From: Leptodontidium sp. MPI-SDFR-AT-0119
Lineage: Eukaryota; Ascomycota; Leotiomycetes; Helotiales; Leptodontidiaceae
Length of the DNA: 64,000 bases
Assembly (NCBI GenBank): GCA_020726505.1
Contig: JAHLEZ010000016.1
Location: 1,178,001-1,242,000, forward strand
Direction of reading: 5' to 3'
Positions 22,101-32,876 of this stretch are shown piece by piece. The position numbers and the translations under genes are program-made. Within the stretch, counting starts at the first letter, position 1; the number at the start of each line of letters is the position of its first letter. Under the pieces are notes generated by a model. That model saw nothing but the letters and a program-made list of their open reading frames with translations, made no database searches and was not told the DNA's origin.

Positions 22101-23528
22101 CCAATATCTTGCTTATTAAGCGAGATAGTGATAAGAAACCTCCGATTTAACACATTACTTTTATTTCAATATTAATTAATAAGTCTTAGAAGTAGAATAT
22201 TAATAATTAATAAAAGTTAAATTTTAATACTTTAACGTAATTGAAAGGCTTAACAATCTATTAAAAATAGTTTATTATTTATAAAGATAATCAAACCTCT
22301 CTTTAGAATCGACCTTTCATTACTTAATATACACTTTAATAAATCAATAATAATTATAAAGATGAAAAATAATATAAGAAATAAATTGAAAGTTACACTT
22401 TTAAAGACAAACGTTTTTATATAAAAGAGAAGATTTAATCTGTTTTTTAAATATTTACTTTAGATTAAGTCACATGTTTTTAAATAATTAAATAATATTC
22501 AAGAATAATTTGAATATTATTATATTCAATTTTAATCGATTAAAATAAAATATTAATTAATTAATTTAAATAATTCTTTGATATATTAGCCTGTTATATC
22601 CTTAAGGTATAATCCGCTAGTAATAAATTAAGCAAATTCTTAGCTACTATGCTATACATTATTCCATGCCTCATACTCAAGTTGTAAAAACACAGGTCGA
22701 TAACCTGGCACTCGCTAAAACCCCCTATTGCACATAATTGTATATTACCTAAGATATTATTTCCCTTGGCCGCAAATACCGGCTTTTTTACATAAGCAAT
22801 ATATATCGTGGTGGTGAATAGCGTTTGTAGTACGAGTCGAAAATTTAGCTTTTACTAGCACCGTGTATATCTGGCTGCCTATCCAAAGTGTGAGGCGTAC
22901 GATTTGAGAACCTAATTTGCTAGAATGAAGACGGACTTCTGCATGTACTCTACTATGGTATGATGCATACTTGCTTATTTACAGCGATAGGGCAGCTTCA
23001 ACGAGGAAACATATGAGCAAGTTACAAACGATGCATATACTAATTATTAAGCTTACAACGTCCGCTTAAAAAACCGAATGGAGTAAAGGTCGATTGCTTA
23101 GATTTCAAAACTATTACTTATCTTAACTATCTTCGATTTATGAATACGAACTAGACTATACTTGCTAGTCTCGTAAGGTATTTTCCCTTTATCATTAATT
23201 TGAATTTGGCAGAAATAGAACACCCCCGCCTTACGAGCGCTATTGCGACCACCCCTTTTGGCAGTGTCTCAAGTACACGTCGCTATCGTTAAAGCATTTA
23301 CTTCTGTCTTAAGTAAATATCACTAAAGAATGAAAATAATAGTAACTTAGATAGGGTTAGTAATTTATCAATCTATATTGGAAATAGAACATAGTCTGTT
23401 TTAACTAACGCACAAACCTTGATTCCTGAAGCATAATGCCGTATGCTGTCTATATATACATGGCCTTTGAAAGGCTGCAAGTGTTTGAGAATACGCCCCT
23501 AAGACTTGCATATTAAATAATATTACTT
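19101..23528. other. AT-rich RIP-like desert with a solo LTR and a small unmutated island
   Basis: Nearly 4.5 kb without coding frames. Two items stand out: the solo LTR at 20232-20416 and a CA-rich, less AT-biased island at about 21660-21960 with coding-like text on the plus strand (STRYWFWQSP, then AILGVRYNPLGPADRGVPE). The island's origin is not recognised. The rest is TA-rich and featureless. Confidence 0.5.
20232..20416 (+). mobile_element. Solo LTR of Copia family A (185 bp)
   Basis: Begins TGTCGTGCAGG and ends CTGTACCATA (RIP form of ..CACA), flanked by the 5-bp target duplication AATGT at 20227-20231 and 20417-20421. It is the reverse complement of the LTR at 35680-35861. It contains a hairpin: TCAGGGGAAC, loop AACGT, GTTCCCCTGA (about 20306-20331). 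The internal part of the element is absent, so this is the product of LTR-LTR recombination. Confidence 0.85.
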
Positions 23529-24420
23529 TATCTGCGAATCTTTTCCTTTGAGATGATTACGTTTAATATAATTCATGATCTTCGAAGGCCGGCAAAAAGA
23601 ACCCATTCGTTCTTCGTAGCTCTTCAATTCGTCGCCAATGCAGATCAAGCCTTGGTCCTTAGCAAGCTCAAGAGGGAATGGCTCGAGATCGAGCGATTCT
23701 TCCTTGACGAGAGGTGGGGAGTTGGTACCGTCGTGCGGCGGCGGTAGAGGGCGACTATAAGAGTAATAAAGTGGATCCGGTGCGCGATAATCTCTTGCGA
23801 GGTAGTACCCGTGATATGAGTGCAGATGAGTTCGGCCAGCTGCGCCTGTTTGGGGATCTGATGTTCAACCACCAGCTCGATATACTCCTCTTCTTGCTAT
23901 CTACTATTTTAACTCCCGATATCTTCTACCCGATGACGGCGGAAGTAGTCGGCTTGGTACTCCTTAGAGATGATATTTCGCCGCCAAGCCCGGGCAATAC
24001 CGATCTCTGTGATGAGGCGTCGAATAGCAGTTTCTATACCTCTTAAACCTGCAACTATCGTCTTAGTCTTTAAATATGATCTACGGATTGTGCATTTCGG
24101 AGTGTTTCAAACATCAATATCCGGCCACCGATAGAAGGATTACAATTTAAAATCCATAGCGTCAACTCGCCGTTTATCGCACATATACCTGTTCCGCACT
24201 TTTATAATTTGTAAATCTTGAGATAAGTAGTTTATCAGATGCCGCTGGTACCACCGTTTAGAAAAGTTTAACACGGATCCGATGTTGCTTAAAAGCATGC
24301 TCTACGCTAACCAGGGCAAGCTGGTAAAGGTGGAGGCGATATTACTCGGGCGCTTTAAGGCTACGAGGAGGCACTTGGACTGAAGCACACATCGATACTG
24401 TCTCTATCCTCGTAGGCAGT
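23529..24420 (-). pseudogene. DUF3435-like (FluG/C2H2-tail family) protein relic
   Basis: A single minus frame with few stops runs about 290 codons. Readable parts in order: SMLLSNIGSVLNFSKRWYQR, then QIIKVRNRYMCDKRRVDAMD, YRWPDID, GLRGIETAIRRLITEIG, ISKEYQADYFRRH, EYIELVVEHQIPKQAQLAEL, then a zinc-finger-like end ATNELKSYEERMGSFCRPSK followed by IMNYIKRNHLK. The block 'P.V.HQIPxRxQLAExx ... RRIxxIxLMVALxxRR' and the final FCRP...H...HL are what I know of fungal DUF3435 proteins. Stops fit CAG/TGG to TAG. The N-terminal part with the tyrosine recombinase-like region is not visible. Related DUF3435 proteins act as recombinases of Crypton and Starship elements; this copy is dead and cannot be assigned to either. 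Confidence 0.65.
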
Positions 24421-24884
24421 TTAAAACTAATTAGGAATTCACATATAGATTAATATACTTAAGTTACATGACAGACGACCCCAATGTTTGGGCCTCCCGC
24501 CCGTGTTAATAGGTATAGTTATTAAGAAAGCGCTAAAAGATATCAAGGGAAAAGAGGGAAAGCATTTCCCAAAAGTCATTAGGAGAGTGCGCGTTTGGTG
24601 ACGTGCTTGTATCTAAAGAGGGGGAGTACTGGATACGATTTCATTTAATCGAAGTAGCTTACCGCGATCCACCGACCCTTGTGTTTTAGGCATAATCGGC
24701 TAACAAAAAAGCTACCTCCGTACAGCACCATTTCCACTAATCTTTATTCGGCATAACACCAAATGAGGTTCCAAAACCGCTAAACGAACCTCTGGGGATA
24801 ATGCGCATCTCTTTCCAACTTTCATCTAACTTCTCGTCGCTACATTTAACACATCTTCTCGGTGGATACTTAATCACTGCAGAT
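24421..24884. other. Spacer between DUF3435 and TPR relics
   Basis: Moderately AT-rich; may hold the lost N-terminal part of the DUF3435-like gene, but no frame could be read. Confidence 0.3.
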
Positions 24885-25857
24885 ATTTGGCAAGACAAAT
24901 GGATGCGCCATTCGATTTCCCAATATTTAACAGCACTGATGTGCTATCCTTGTTCGTGTACTTGAAACATGACGAATTCAGACTGTCAGGAAGCACGGAG
25001 GATTTGGAGGAATCAATCCATTTGGAATGCAGAAGCAGCAGTAGAAGCGACAGCGAGAGACGACGGGACATTGGCGGACAGGCAGCATTTTTTTCAGCTG
25101 CTGCTCGTAACTCGATTTGAGAGGACGAACGGCTTGGCTGATCTGGAAAGGGCCATCTAGGAGGCACAACGAACGGTTGAGGCAATGCCTGGAGATCTGT
25201 CAGACAAGAGAATAACGCTGAGTTACTTATGTTAGTTGCTTATGGCACGGTACAAATAGACGTCTCGCTTGGAGGACCTGATGAATGCGATATCCAAAGC
25301 GGATTTGGCGTCAGTTATTACACCTGAAGACCATCTAGATCGCGCGGGTATGCTGAACGACATCAGCAGCATACTGTTAAACCGATACGAGCGGACGCGC
25401 GATATGGATGACCTCGAGAAGGCGATCTCCAAAGGAAAATCTGCAGTCTCCGTCACACCTGAAAATCACCCCGATCGGGTTGTTAGGCTGGGCAGCCTGG
25501 AGAACAAACTGTTCCGCCGGCATGAGCGGGCAGGTAATATGGATGACCTCGAGGAGGCCATCTCCAAAGCGGACTTAGCTGCTTCCATCGCACCCGAAAA
25601 CAACCTGGATCGCGCAGCTATGCTGAGCAACCTTGGCTTCCTTTTGTTTCGCCGATCTAAACGGACTGGCAATATGTGCGACCTCGAGGCAGTAATCTCG
25701 AATGCGGAACTGGCGGTCTCTATCACACCTGAAGACCATCCTGATCGGGCCGCTCGGCTGAGCAACCTCTCTATCATGATGTTAAGCAGACACGAGCGGG
25801 AGGGAAATGGACGATCTTGAGGCAGGAATCTCGAAAGCGGAGCTGACTATGCTGTGA
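24885..25857 (+). pseudogene. Tetratricopeptide-repeat relic of a fungal NLR/CHAT-type protein
   Basis: Repeating units of about 47 aa of the form 'MDDLEEAISKADLAASIAPE...DRAAMLSNLGxLLFRR...RTGN', at least five copies between 25090 and 25857. This is the TPR (kinesin-light-chain-like) pattern of fungal NLR-like and CHAT-domain proteins. Coding starts in a different frame at 24885-25020 (GSTEDLEESIHLE), shifts frame, and then carries three in-frame TAG stops (25158, 25233, 25254), each explainable from TGG or CAG. A further -1 shift near 25805 leads to MDDLEAGISKAEL and a final stop at 25855. No NB-ARC, CHAT or lipase domain is present on either side, so only the repeat domain remains. Confidence 0.7.
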
Positions 25858-26153
25858 AGCTGGTGTGGAAGGAAGAGGAAGGATATAAATTGGCTGCAGA
25901 GGGTCGCTGGAACTAGTGGGCATGGATAGTTGTATCGCATTGTAACTTGTCAAAGATGATGCATCGTTGGCAAAGGGTACGGGTATCTCGACCTCCAGCG
26001 ACGAATGTAAAACAAAAGAGAGATCACTCAGCCAAATCATTTTAAGCAAAATGGGTCGCGCGCTGAACAGAATGAAACCCCAATTTTGATTCCTTCCTTG
26101 TCCTTTGTTTTCTCTATCCTGTCTAGCAAATTCCGACAGCAAGGTCATACTCA
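25858..26153. other. Intergenic, nothing recognised
   Basis: Short spacer holding the 3' ends of the TPR relic and of the convergent Myb-like gene. Confidence 0.3.
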
Positions 26154-26906
26154 TTAGAGCTTCAATGTATCTAACCCGTTGTTGTAAAGCTCATCTAACT
26201 TCTTCTTAATGTCCTCCTCGAGCATGTCCTTGCTAGGTGAGATGTTCTTAATCTCTTCCATGAGTTTCTCGACGAATTGAGGTTTCAAGTTTTCGAAAGC
26301 ACGACGAATCGTAGAGACCTTTGATTGGATAGTCAGTAATTAATTCCCTGATAATCGCGAAACTAAGGCTTGTGCACTCACATTACTTCTTTTCTTTCGG
26401 ATGGCTGTCCAACGCTTTGATATTGCGGAGGGGCTCCTGATTGTATGGGGATATTGGGAGTTGATATAGCGTGCAATATCCTCGTTTCTCCAGCCTTTTT
26501 CCTTCAACAGCGTGAGAGTGGTATCCTCCTTATCTGTCCAGTAGTGGATGACCCTATTGGCGCTCTGATGAACTGCCGCCGCGGGACAGTCCGTGTCCAT
26601 GTATAAAATCTTACTGTCGAATTCGATGGTGGAGGGGCAAAATGGATTGTAACAGGACGTAGAACTTGGCTGAGTGTGGTCGACGTTGTCGAAAAGAGCT
26701 TGCTGGCCTTCTTGGATGGCGTCGAAAGACGACATATGCGAATCTTCAGCCGCGGGACAGGTCGTGTCCATGTATAACATCTCACTGTCGAATTCGATGG
26801 TGGAGGGGCAAAAGGGATTGCAACAGGACGTAGAACTAGGCTGAGTGTGGTCGACGTTGTCGAAGAGAGCTTGCTGGCCCTCTTGGACGGCGTCGAAAGA
26901 CGACAT
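26154..26906 (-). CDS. Myb/SANT-like DNA-binding protein with duplicated N-terminal segment
   Basis: Two exons on the minus strand: 26906-26382 and 26318-26154, joined across a 63-bp intron (GTGAGT start, TTACTGAC branch site, AAAG end, phase 0), giving 229 aa. The first 100 residues hold two copies of a 57-aa unit (MSSFDAVQEGQQALFDNVDH ... CNPFCPSTIEFDSEMLYMDT). Residues about 119-171 are a Myb/SANT-like domain: HYWTDKEDTTLTLLKEKGWR, then NEDIARYINSQYPHTIRSPS and ISKRWTAIRKKR. Exon 2 encodes a charged helical tail (AFENLKPQFVEKLMEEIKNI ... DIKKKLDELYNNG). The ATG at 26906 is the first in frame; 33 bp upstream is a 21-G tract that puts all upstream frames out of register, so a longer N-terminus is possible. 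No premature stops. Probably a transcription factor or domesticated transposon DNA-binding protein. Confidence 0.7.
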
Positions 26907-26919
26907 ATGCGAATCTTCA
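26578..26919 (-). repeat. 171-bp tandem duplication inside the Myb-like gene
   Basis: Copies 26578-26748 and 26749-26919, each starting GCCGCGGGACAG on the plus strand, 171 bp apart (57 codons, frame kept). Only about a dozen differences, so the duplication is recent relative to the RIP-affected neighbours. Confidence 0.85.
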
Positions 26920-26938
26920 GCCGTGGCAGTGATGGGAT

Positions 26939-26959
26939 GGGGGGGGGGGGGGGGGGGGG
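26939..26959. repeat. Homopolymer of 21 G
   Basis: An unbroken run of 21 G (C on the coding strand of the Myb-like gene). All three minus frames across it are open for some distance and encode poly-Pro, so its length sets which upstream frame joins the gene. Length is also prone to sequencing error. Confidence 0.9.
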
Positions 26960-27835
26960 CGTTCGACAAGCCAGATTAATGATTGCGCGTTGGGTTGGAG
27001 GAAATCTTTCCTTTTTATAACTAACTTGGTCAATCTGGGCCTGTGACGGATTGCAGTGACTTCTATCGGGATGGAGTGACTTGGGTAGGGGCAAGCCATC
27101 CAACCCGCCACCCAATAGGTTAGTTTGTATTTAGCTGCGCCCCGACAGTACGGCCCCACCTACCGGGAGATTGGCAAATGGCCAATTCAATCCAGGTTGG
27201 CTGTACAACTATCTGCGGTTTCGAATCTCTCTCACCATCAGTATCGAGTTCCTCACTCTACTATAATATTAAGCGATCGATTAACGTATGCACTAGAACA
27301 CCAATTCAAGTAATACACAACCCCAAAATTACGATGATTGAAATGAAATTAATAGTTTCGTATATAATATATTCGTTCAATGCTCGTTAGTTCTACCTTA
27401 GATCAATGTTATTAAGATCACCGGTAATTGAGATCGTTGACAGGTCCGAGGCCCATGCAATGTTCCTCGCCTTACATGACGCTAAAGGTCTCTCGCCACC
27501 AGTCATTTTTGCCTCGCGCCCTGCAATGCTTCGTGTTCGTCCCTCAACGTGCAATCGAGCTCCTCCGCATCGACCGAAGCCCGACACCGCCTATCTACCT
27601 ACTGACCCACAAATTGCGTCAAAATGTCGTTTACCTGCGATCTCCCATAATCATTTATTTAAGCTCGAAATCTATCTCTTTTCTATTATTTGCCCTTTAA
27701 TATCGTTTGCCTATCGTCTATTACTAATTTAACCCCCGAATATTAATTATACCCCTAGAAACGAAATTAGTATTAATAGGCACTAAAAATCAAGTTCCTA
27801 AGCTAATCGCGAAGGAAATAGAGGAGTAGGGTGCT
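26960..27835. other. Intergenic between Myb-like gene and piggyBac-like element
   Basis: A minus frame at 27159-26960 (ATG near 27102) could be an upstream exon of the Myb-like gene if the G run is a multiple that keeps register. Plus frames at 27406-27732 and minus 27587-27393 show no motif. Confidence 0.35.
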
Positions 27836-27837
27836 TA

Positions 27838-29860
27838 TCCCCCAATGTGGCGGTCCCGGGTTTTAGCGTCTTGGCATGGTCCCCACCAAAGTGAAGTATA
27901 AACAGAGCATATAAACAAACTAAATAAATCGCAACTCTACACTGTAAATATGCCACCAAAAGCTTTAAAAAATGTTGTACTAGATTCTACTAATCCTGCG
28001 ACTACTCGGCCGGCCTTGGACCCAGTTAAAAAGACCGGCACGGGATTTATACCTATGGATTTACCCCCTTTTCAGTCAACTGTCAACCTACCTCCGGATA
28101 TTAAACCTATTAACGCCTGGGGTATATTTCTATTATTTTTTCCAAGGGAACAGATAGACATTATCGTCCGGAATACAAATCAACGGAAAGATATCGATCA
28201 AACGATGCGGCCGAAGTATTCCAGAGAGCAGGACTGGTACCCTATGACTGTGGAGGAGGCATATGGATACCTTGGGATACGTATATATATCGGCATCTAT
28301 AAAGAGAACGAGGCTAGACAGTATTGGAAACCAGGGACTATTGCTTTACCTTCGCATCCAGTTGTAGATGTCATGAGCTTGAAAAGGTACGAGGCATTAC
28401 ACACTACATTCCGGTGTTGCACGGCAGATCCGAACTATGAGTTTGAGGCTGTCTTTGATAGGGTAAGCTCTTAAAACAGATATCCGGGCATGTATTCTAA
28501 TGGTTTTCACAGCTAGAACCTTTGAATTCACACATCCGGAATGTGTCTCAAAAGCTCTGGACTCCTAGAAGGGATATTGCCATCGACGAGGCCATGTCAC
28601 GCTTTCAAGGCCGCTCTTTCGACACCTTGAAGATTCCCGGTAAGCCAATTGATCGGGGATATAAGATTTGGGTCTTGGCCGACAAAGGATACTTTTGGGA
28701 CTAGGTTTTCCACCGAAAAGGCACTCAAAAGAAGCATCCAGAGAGGGGTAGACTAGGCCTATGGAAGGTCCCTCAGCCCCGGGCATTAGGAGACAACACA
28801 TCCTCAGCTATAGTCGCACATATGATGTCGAGACTTCCAAACCAGGGCAAAGGCTATATTGTCTATTTAGACAACCTCTTCACAAATATCAAGCTATTAC
28901 GCTATGGTAGAGAGCGTGGATGGGGTGCCACAGGCACGTGTATAGCTAAATCCGGTATCCTAAAGAAGTATAGACAGATGAAAGCCGAAGATGCTAGAAA
29001 GGATGCAATTCCCTGGGGTACCCTCTACACGGCAGCTACCGAGGACAACCTAATCAATATGATGGCGTGGAAAGACAATGCTTTGGTGCTCTCGATGTCG
29101 ACACATTCTGATGCTACAGAGAAGGTAGAGAGACTCTGGAAAAGACCTTTAGAGACGTCTAGCGCGGCAAGGACCTCACGTATGCCCTTTGGACGATTCG
29201 CTAGAGCTTGGCTTGAGATTCCTGAGTATGAGAACTCTTATAACCACCAAATGGGTGCTGTCGATCGAGGGAACCAACTCAAGAAACCAAACACTCTTAA
29301 ATTGCTGTGTCGATTAGGTAGTACACAGTCCCTAGTTACTTGGGGAGAAGATATAGCACTTGTTAACGCTTATAAGCTCAGTTTTCACTCTCCTGTACCG
29401 GAGAATGAGAAGTGGACTAATCAGGTAAAGTTTAGAATAGAGATTCTAGAGCATTGTTTCTAACTTGTTACTACTGCCCGCCCAAAACGCAAAAGATCTG
29501 TAAGCTCTTCTGTTCTAACTAAGCTCCCGGAAGGAGAGCACCTTTTAGAACGCCGGCCGAAGCCTTAGGTGTGTGTTGTGTGTGTAAAAGAGGGCATATC
29601 CCGGGCTGTAAAGAGGAGGGTTTTAGGGGAGCTTTCGGCTAACGTGCTACTAAATATGAAGGGATCCGGATGCAGGAAAGAGACTAGCTTTGGCTGTAAA
29701 ATCTGTGATATTGCCCTATGTAAAGATAGCACTTGCTTTGCCCGGTATTATAGTATAGAATGGAGATGTTGAGCCAAAAGGATAATGCCCCCCAATTTTT
29801 GGTGAGGCCTTGGCGCGCCAAGACGCTAAAATCCGGCACGCGAGCTGCCACATTGGGGGA
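27838..29860 (+). mobile_element. piggyBac-like DNA transposon, 2023 bp
   Basis: Terminal inverted repeats TCCCCCAATGTGGC (27838) and GCCACATTGGGGGA (ends 29860), plus a second inverted pair just inside: TTTTAGCGTCTTGGC near 27861 and GCCAAGACGCTAAAA near 29819. Flanking bases are TA on both sides; the canonical piggyBac TTAA is not intact (left context CTTA, right context TAGT). It encloses one decayed transposase gene (27950-29772). Size and TIRs indicate a full-length copy. Confidence 0.8.
27950..29772 (+). pseudogene. piggyBac-type transposase (DDE_Tnp_1_7), catalytic Asp kept, three stops
   Basis: Exon 1 27950-28462 and exon 2 28513-29772, with intron 28463-28512 (GTAAGC..CACAG, phase 0), give 590 codons. 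In order: DWYPMTVEEAYGYLGIRIYI (start of the DDE domain), ALHTTFR, first Asp in RRDIAIDEAMSRFQGR (Asp196), HRKGTQ, second Asp in YIVYLDNLFTN (Asp291), third Asp in NHQMGAVDRGNQL (Asp422). A Cys-rich tail (VCVVCVKEG, then CKICDIALCKDSTCFARYY) is the usual zinc-binding end of PGBD proteins. In-frame stops: TAG 28702 (in YFWD*VFHRKG), TAA 29461, TAG 29566, all consistent with RIP-type transitions. Otherwise colinear and unshifted, so the copy is young compared with most elements here. Confidence 0.88.
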
Positions 29861-29862
29861 TA

Positions 29863-31076
29863 GTGGTTTGGGATCGTTCGCTCTAAGGACTTATACTTTG
29901 TACACTAGCGCATCGAAGGGTCGATAATAATAAATACTTTAATTAAAGCCAATTTAACACTTACGATTAATACATAAGCACCGAAACCGAAACCGAAGCC
30001 TAAGAAGAAGATTATTATATAAGTATAAGCCTACGTAAGTCTAAAAAATCAATTAAGTATAAAAGTGCTTAGCAGCTAATAAACCCTAGTACTAGTGCAA
30101 TTCGTTTAGGGTAACTCTCTCGGTCGAGAATTGTCCTAGGTGTCAACACGTTCGTTGTACTTCGTGTATTATTAAAAAGAGGACCCGATAACAGACTAGT
30201 ACTTTGCAATAACACCGATAGCAAATACCCATACCCTTTCTACAGGGTCCTAATCGAAAAGTCATCTCAAACGCCGGATATAAAAATCCTTCGCGCCAAA
30301 TACTAGTCGATGGTAAGATAATAAAACTTAGAATTAGGAGATACCAAAGAGTAAGGGTTTCGTAAATTGCTGGAGTAAAAAGCTGAGATTTAAGTGCGTT
30401 AAAGAGCGGGTCAGGGGGCATGTACTAATAGTGGCGTTGTTTCATCACCGGCGGAGAAAAGTACTCGTCGTCTTTGTATAGATTTATTATAGATTAGTAT
30501 AATATTTTTGGTGTTAGTGTGCCTTTAGGTTAATAAAGGATTTCAAAAGTTATATAAATAATAGATTAGGGATAATAAATAATGGATTTCAGGTTTTGCT
30601 TCTTACGATATTAGATTCTTAAGCTAATAGTAATCTTATTAAATAATAGTAATCTAATAATATTTGTAATAATATGGTATTAATTGTACTTCGACATTAC
30701 CAAAGGAATTGAACTCAACTTTTATTGCTATTTTTATACTTCGCACTCGCTGAATAAATTAATTGTAAATTACCTTTTTTTTTTTTGCGCGTTCGGATAT
30801 GCATGCCAATACTTCATGCAACCCCACTATGCCTAGCTTGATAGATTATGAAGCTAGCGTATAAACAAGAACACCTACCAATAGGTGTATGTAATAACGT
30901 ACTTCGCCTTATAAAAAACACAACAAAAAACATAAAATTCTTAAACATAAAAAGCAAGGCATAATAATCGTCTTAATTATAAACTATATATTCTAACTAA
31001 AATCCATTACATAACGCAATTTGCATTATACTATATTTCGTTACTACTCTTTTAGAAATCTCGCATAAAATTCCAC
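29863..31076. other. AT-rich DNA with one unassigned minus-strand frame
   Basis: At 30421-30143 (minus) a 92-codon frame has a Cys-rich stretch (CRKGMGICYRCYCKVLVC) with decayed continuation past its stop. It could be the remnant of one of the small Cys-rich 'CxRC' fungal proteins; not certain. The remainder is AT-rich and featureless, including a T run near 30775. Confidence 0.35.
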
Positions 31077-31430
31077 TTAAGCGCTACTAGCACTCAAACT
31101 AATATCTTTCCAATTATCCAACTCCTTCACAATACTATTTAACTCTGTATTAATCGCACCAAAGGCAACTTTCCCAAGTGGCAATCTCACAAGCAACTTC
31201 CTCTCCCCCTTCTTTACAATAATCTCAAACACCACTTTAACACCAGCTCCGGCTCCTCAAGCACAGTTTCAAGGTTAGCTACGAACCAAGCGTAAAGTTA
31301 TTTGGAAGGCATGGAAGGATTATCGTAAGCTGGATGTGCTGGAATGGTTTTCATGAATAAAGACCCAAAGGCTATCTTCATTTCGCTTGGTTCGAGGATA
31401 AGGAAGCTGATGTTTTAATCTGATTTGGGA
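31077..31430 (-). pseudogene. Short-chain dehydrogenase/reductase, C-terminal relic
   Basis: Minus strand: ISFLILEPSEMKIAFGSLFM, PAHPAYDNPS and LETVLEEPEL in one frame, then after a shift GAGVKVVFEIIVKK, LLVRLPLGKVAFGAINTEL and VKELDNWKDISLS, ending in TAA 31077-31079. This is the order at the end of classical fungal SDRs (vEPG.frT.., ahPaY.d, GDP.kga..m.e.i.k, LPLrLPLG.dA, ..EL..WkdvslS). The Rossmann and YxxxK parts are missing; at least one stop and one frameshift occur. Not functional. Confidence 0.6.
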
Positions 31431-32331
31431 AGGCTACGGGTGATTAGATATTTATGCTCTTGGAATACATAGTACTATTGAGGCATCCTACAAGTACTTT
31501 GTCGTAGAAGTGACAAAAGCGGTGTACATGTTCGATGTGGGTTAGGAATACCTAATAAAACTATTTTGATAAGTACTGACGTTTATATTGGGTTATAGTC
31601 CCGGGGACAGCAGCTTAGATCTCGTAGTAAAAAGGACTTGGGACTTTATCTAAGGTTTCAAGGCCAGCTAAATTTAAGGCAGAGCCATTAAGTAAGAGCT
31701 TTGCGCAAGCCGAAGATTTAAGAAGAGCCATGTGACAAAAAGGCTGGCTTAATGACTGTCCTCTTCTCCGTGGCCAGGAGCATATCAAGGATGAAGATGA
31801 GATGTTTTAGCGCAGCACTACAACCTATCTTAACTCAACTCGACTCGGCGACTTCTAAGTAAAGATACATCTCCCCTAATTCGTTCTGCCCCTCGACATC
31901 ACCTCTATCTCTCGATTTATCGCCACCACGCGACTTATCAACCGTAGCAAGAGTAGGATGATGCCTTAGGGCCATACTCTACTACAATAAGACCTTAGAG
32001 GTATTAAAGAAGATAATTCCGGATATCGAGAAGAAAAGGTTTTATAATAGGGGTATTAATACAATGGGGAGGTTTGGGGTTACGAAGATTAACAAGACTG
32101 CTGTTGAGTTAATGAAGCCTTGACAAAATATAAGATTTCATGAGAGCCCGTGTGAAATCCTCTGTTTCGTCTAAAGTTTTGATCGACTAGCCCCAGCACA
32201 AGATTTCGTGTAGATCGAAGTTCATCTAAAATTTTCATGAGGAGCTTTTTTTGTATATTCATTCTCTAGTTACTTTTCGATGAAGTCGGCCATTCTCGGT
32301 ACAATAGCTGAATGTCTCAGTGAAGGCCTCG
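31431..32331. other. Mixed gene debris, unassigned
   Basis: The plus strand near 31890-32125 has coding-like text (DITSISRFIATTRLINRSKS, then TLEVLKKIIPDIEKKRFYN and INKTAVELMKP) with TAG/TAA stops; no family recognised. The remainder is intergenic. Confidence 0.3.
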
Positions 32332-32688
32332 ATGGCCCGCCCATTTATACCCGCGGTAAATGTTGAATGTGATCTCGACGACACCGCGTGGAGCAAGACT
32401 GGTCTAAACGAAAGTATTCGCCGATATCAGACTACTGTATGAACCTTGCCGGAGGCTGTTAATTCGACTTTCCAAGACCCTGAAAGCACTTGGGGATTCG
32501 GTATCAAGGAGTAGAGGTTCCGCATTAAGGCTAAGAGAGTTTGGCATTGCTGGGCCGTAGCAGAACCATCACCAACGTCCGGGAATCCGTGGATCGCTTT
32601 TTTCGGTCAATCGAGTGGGATTGGAGTCTTTAGCAGGCCTGTGGTCACCCGGGATAAAAACGTAAATAACCACTTAGATACAAGCTGA
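32332..32688 (+). pseudogene. Small damaged ORF (118 codons), unknown
   Basis: ATG 32332 to TGA 32686 in one frame with two internal stops (TGA after RRYQTTV, TAG after WGFGIKE). Readable: MARPFIPAVNVECDLDDTAW, then PEAVNSTFQDPESTWGFGIK and WIAFFGQSSGIGVFSRPVV. GC content and codon use look like a host gene. No family recognised; might be the N-terminal or middle exon of a larger lost gene. Confidence 0.4.
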
Positions 32689-32876
32689 GATAAAAACGGG
32701 ACCTGCGGGCGTCTTTTGCAAGACATCTAGGGCATGTTCCGGCTCTTTCCTAGCGAGGAGTAGTTGAGTATTATTAATATTTATTTTATTAGTACAATCT
32801 GGGATAATATAAGAGGCTTTATAAAATTTGAAATATTCCTTAGTAGTTCTTGCTCCGGTAATTAGAAAAGAATTGA

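Noticed and set aside
12575..31430. A complete Starship giant element
   Set aside because: A DUF3435-like relic and possible cargo genes exist, but there is no captain core at an element edge, no terminal repeats and no empty-site comparison, so the claim is kept only as a question.
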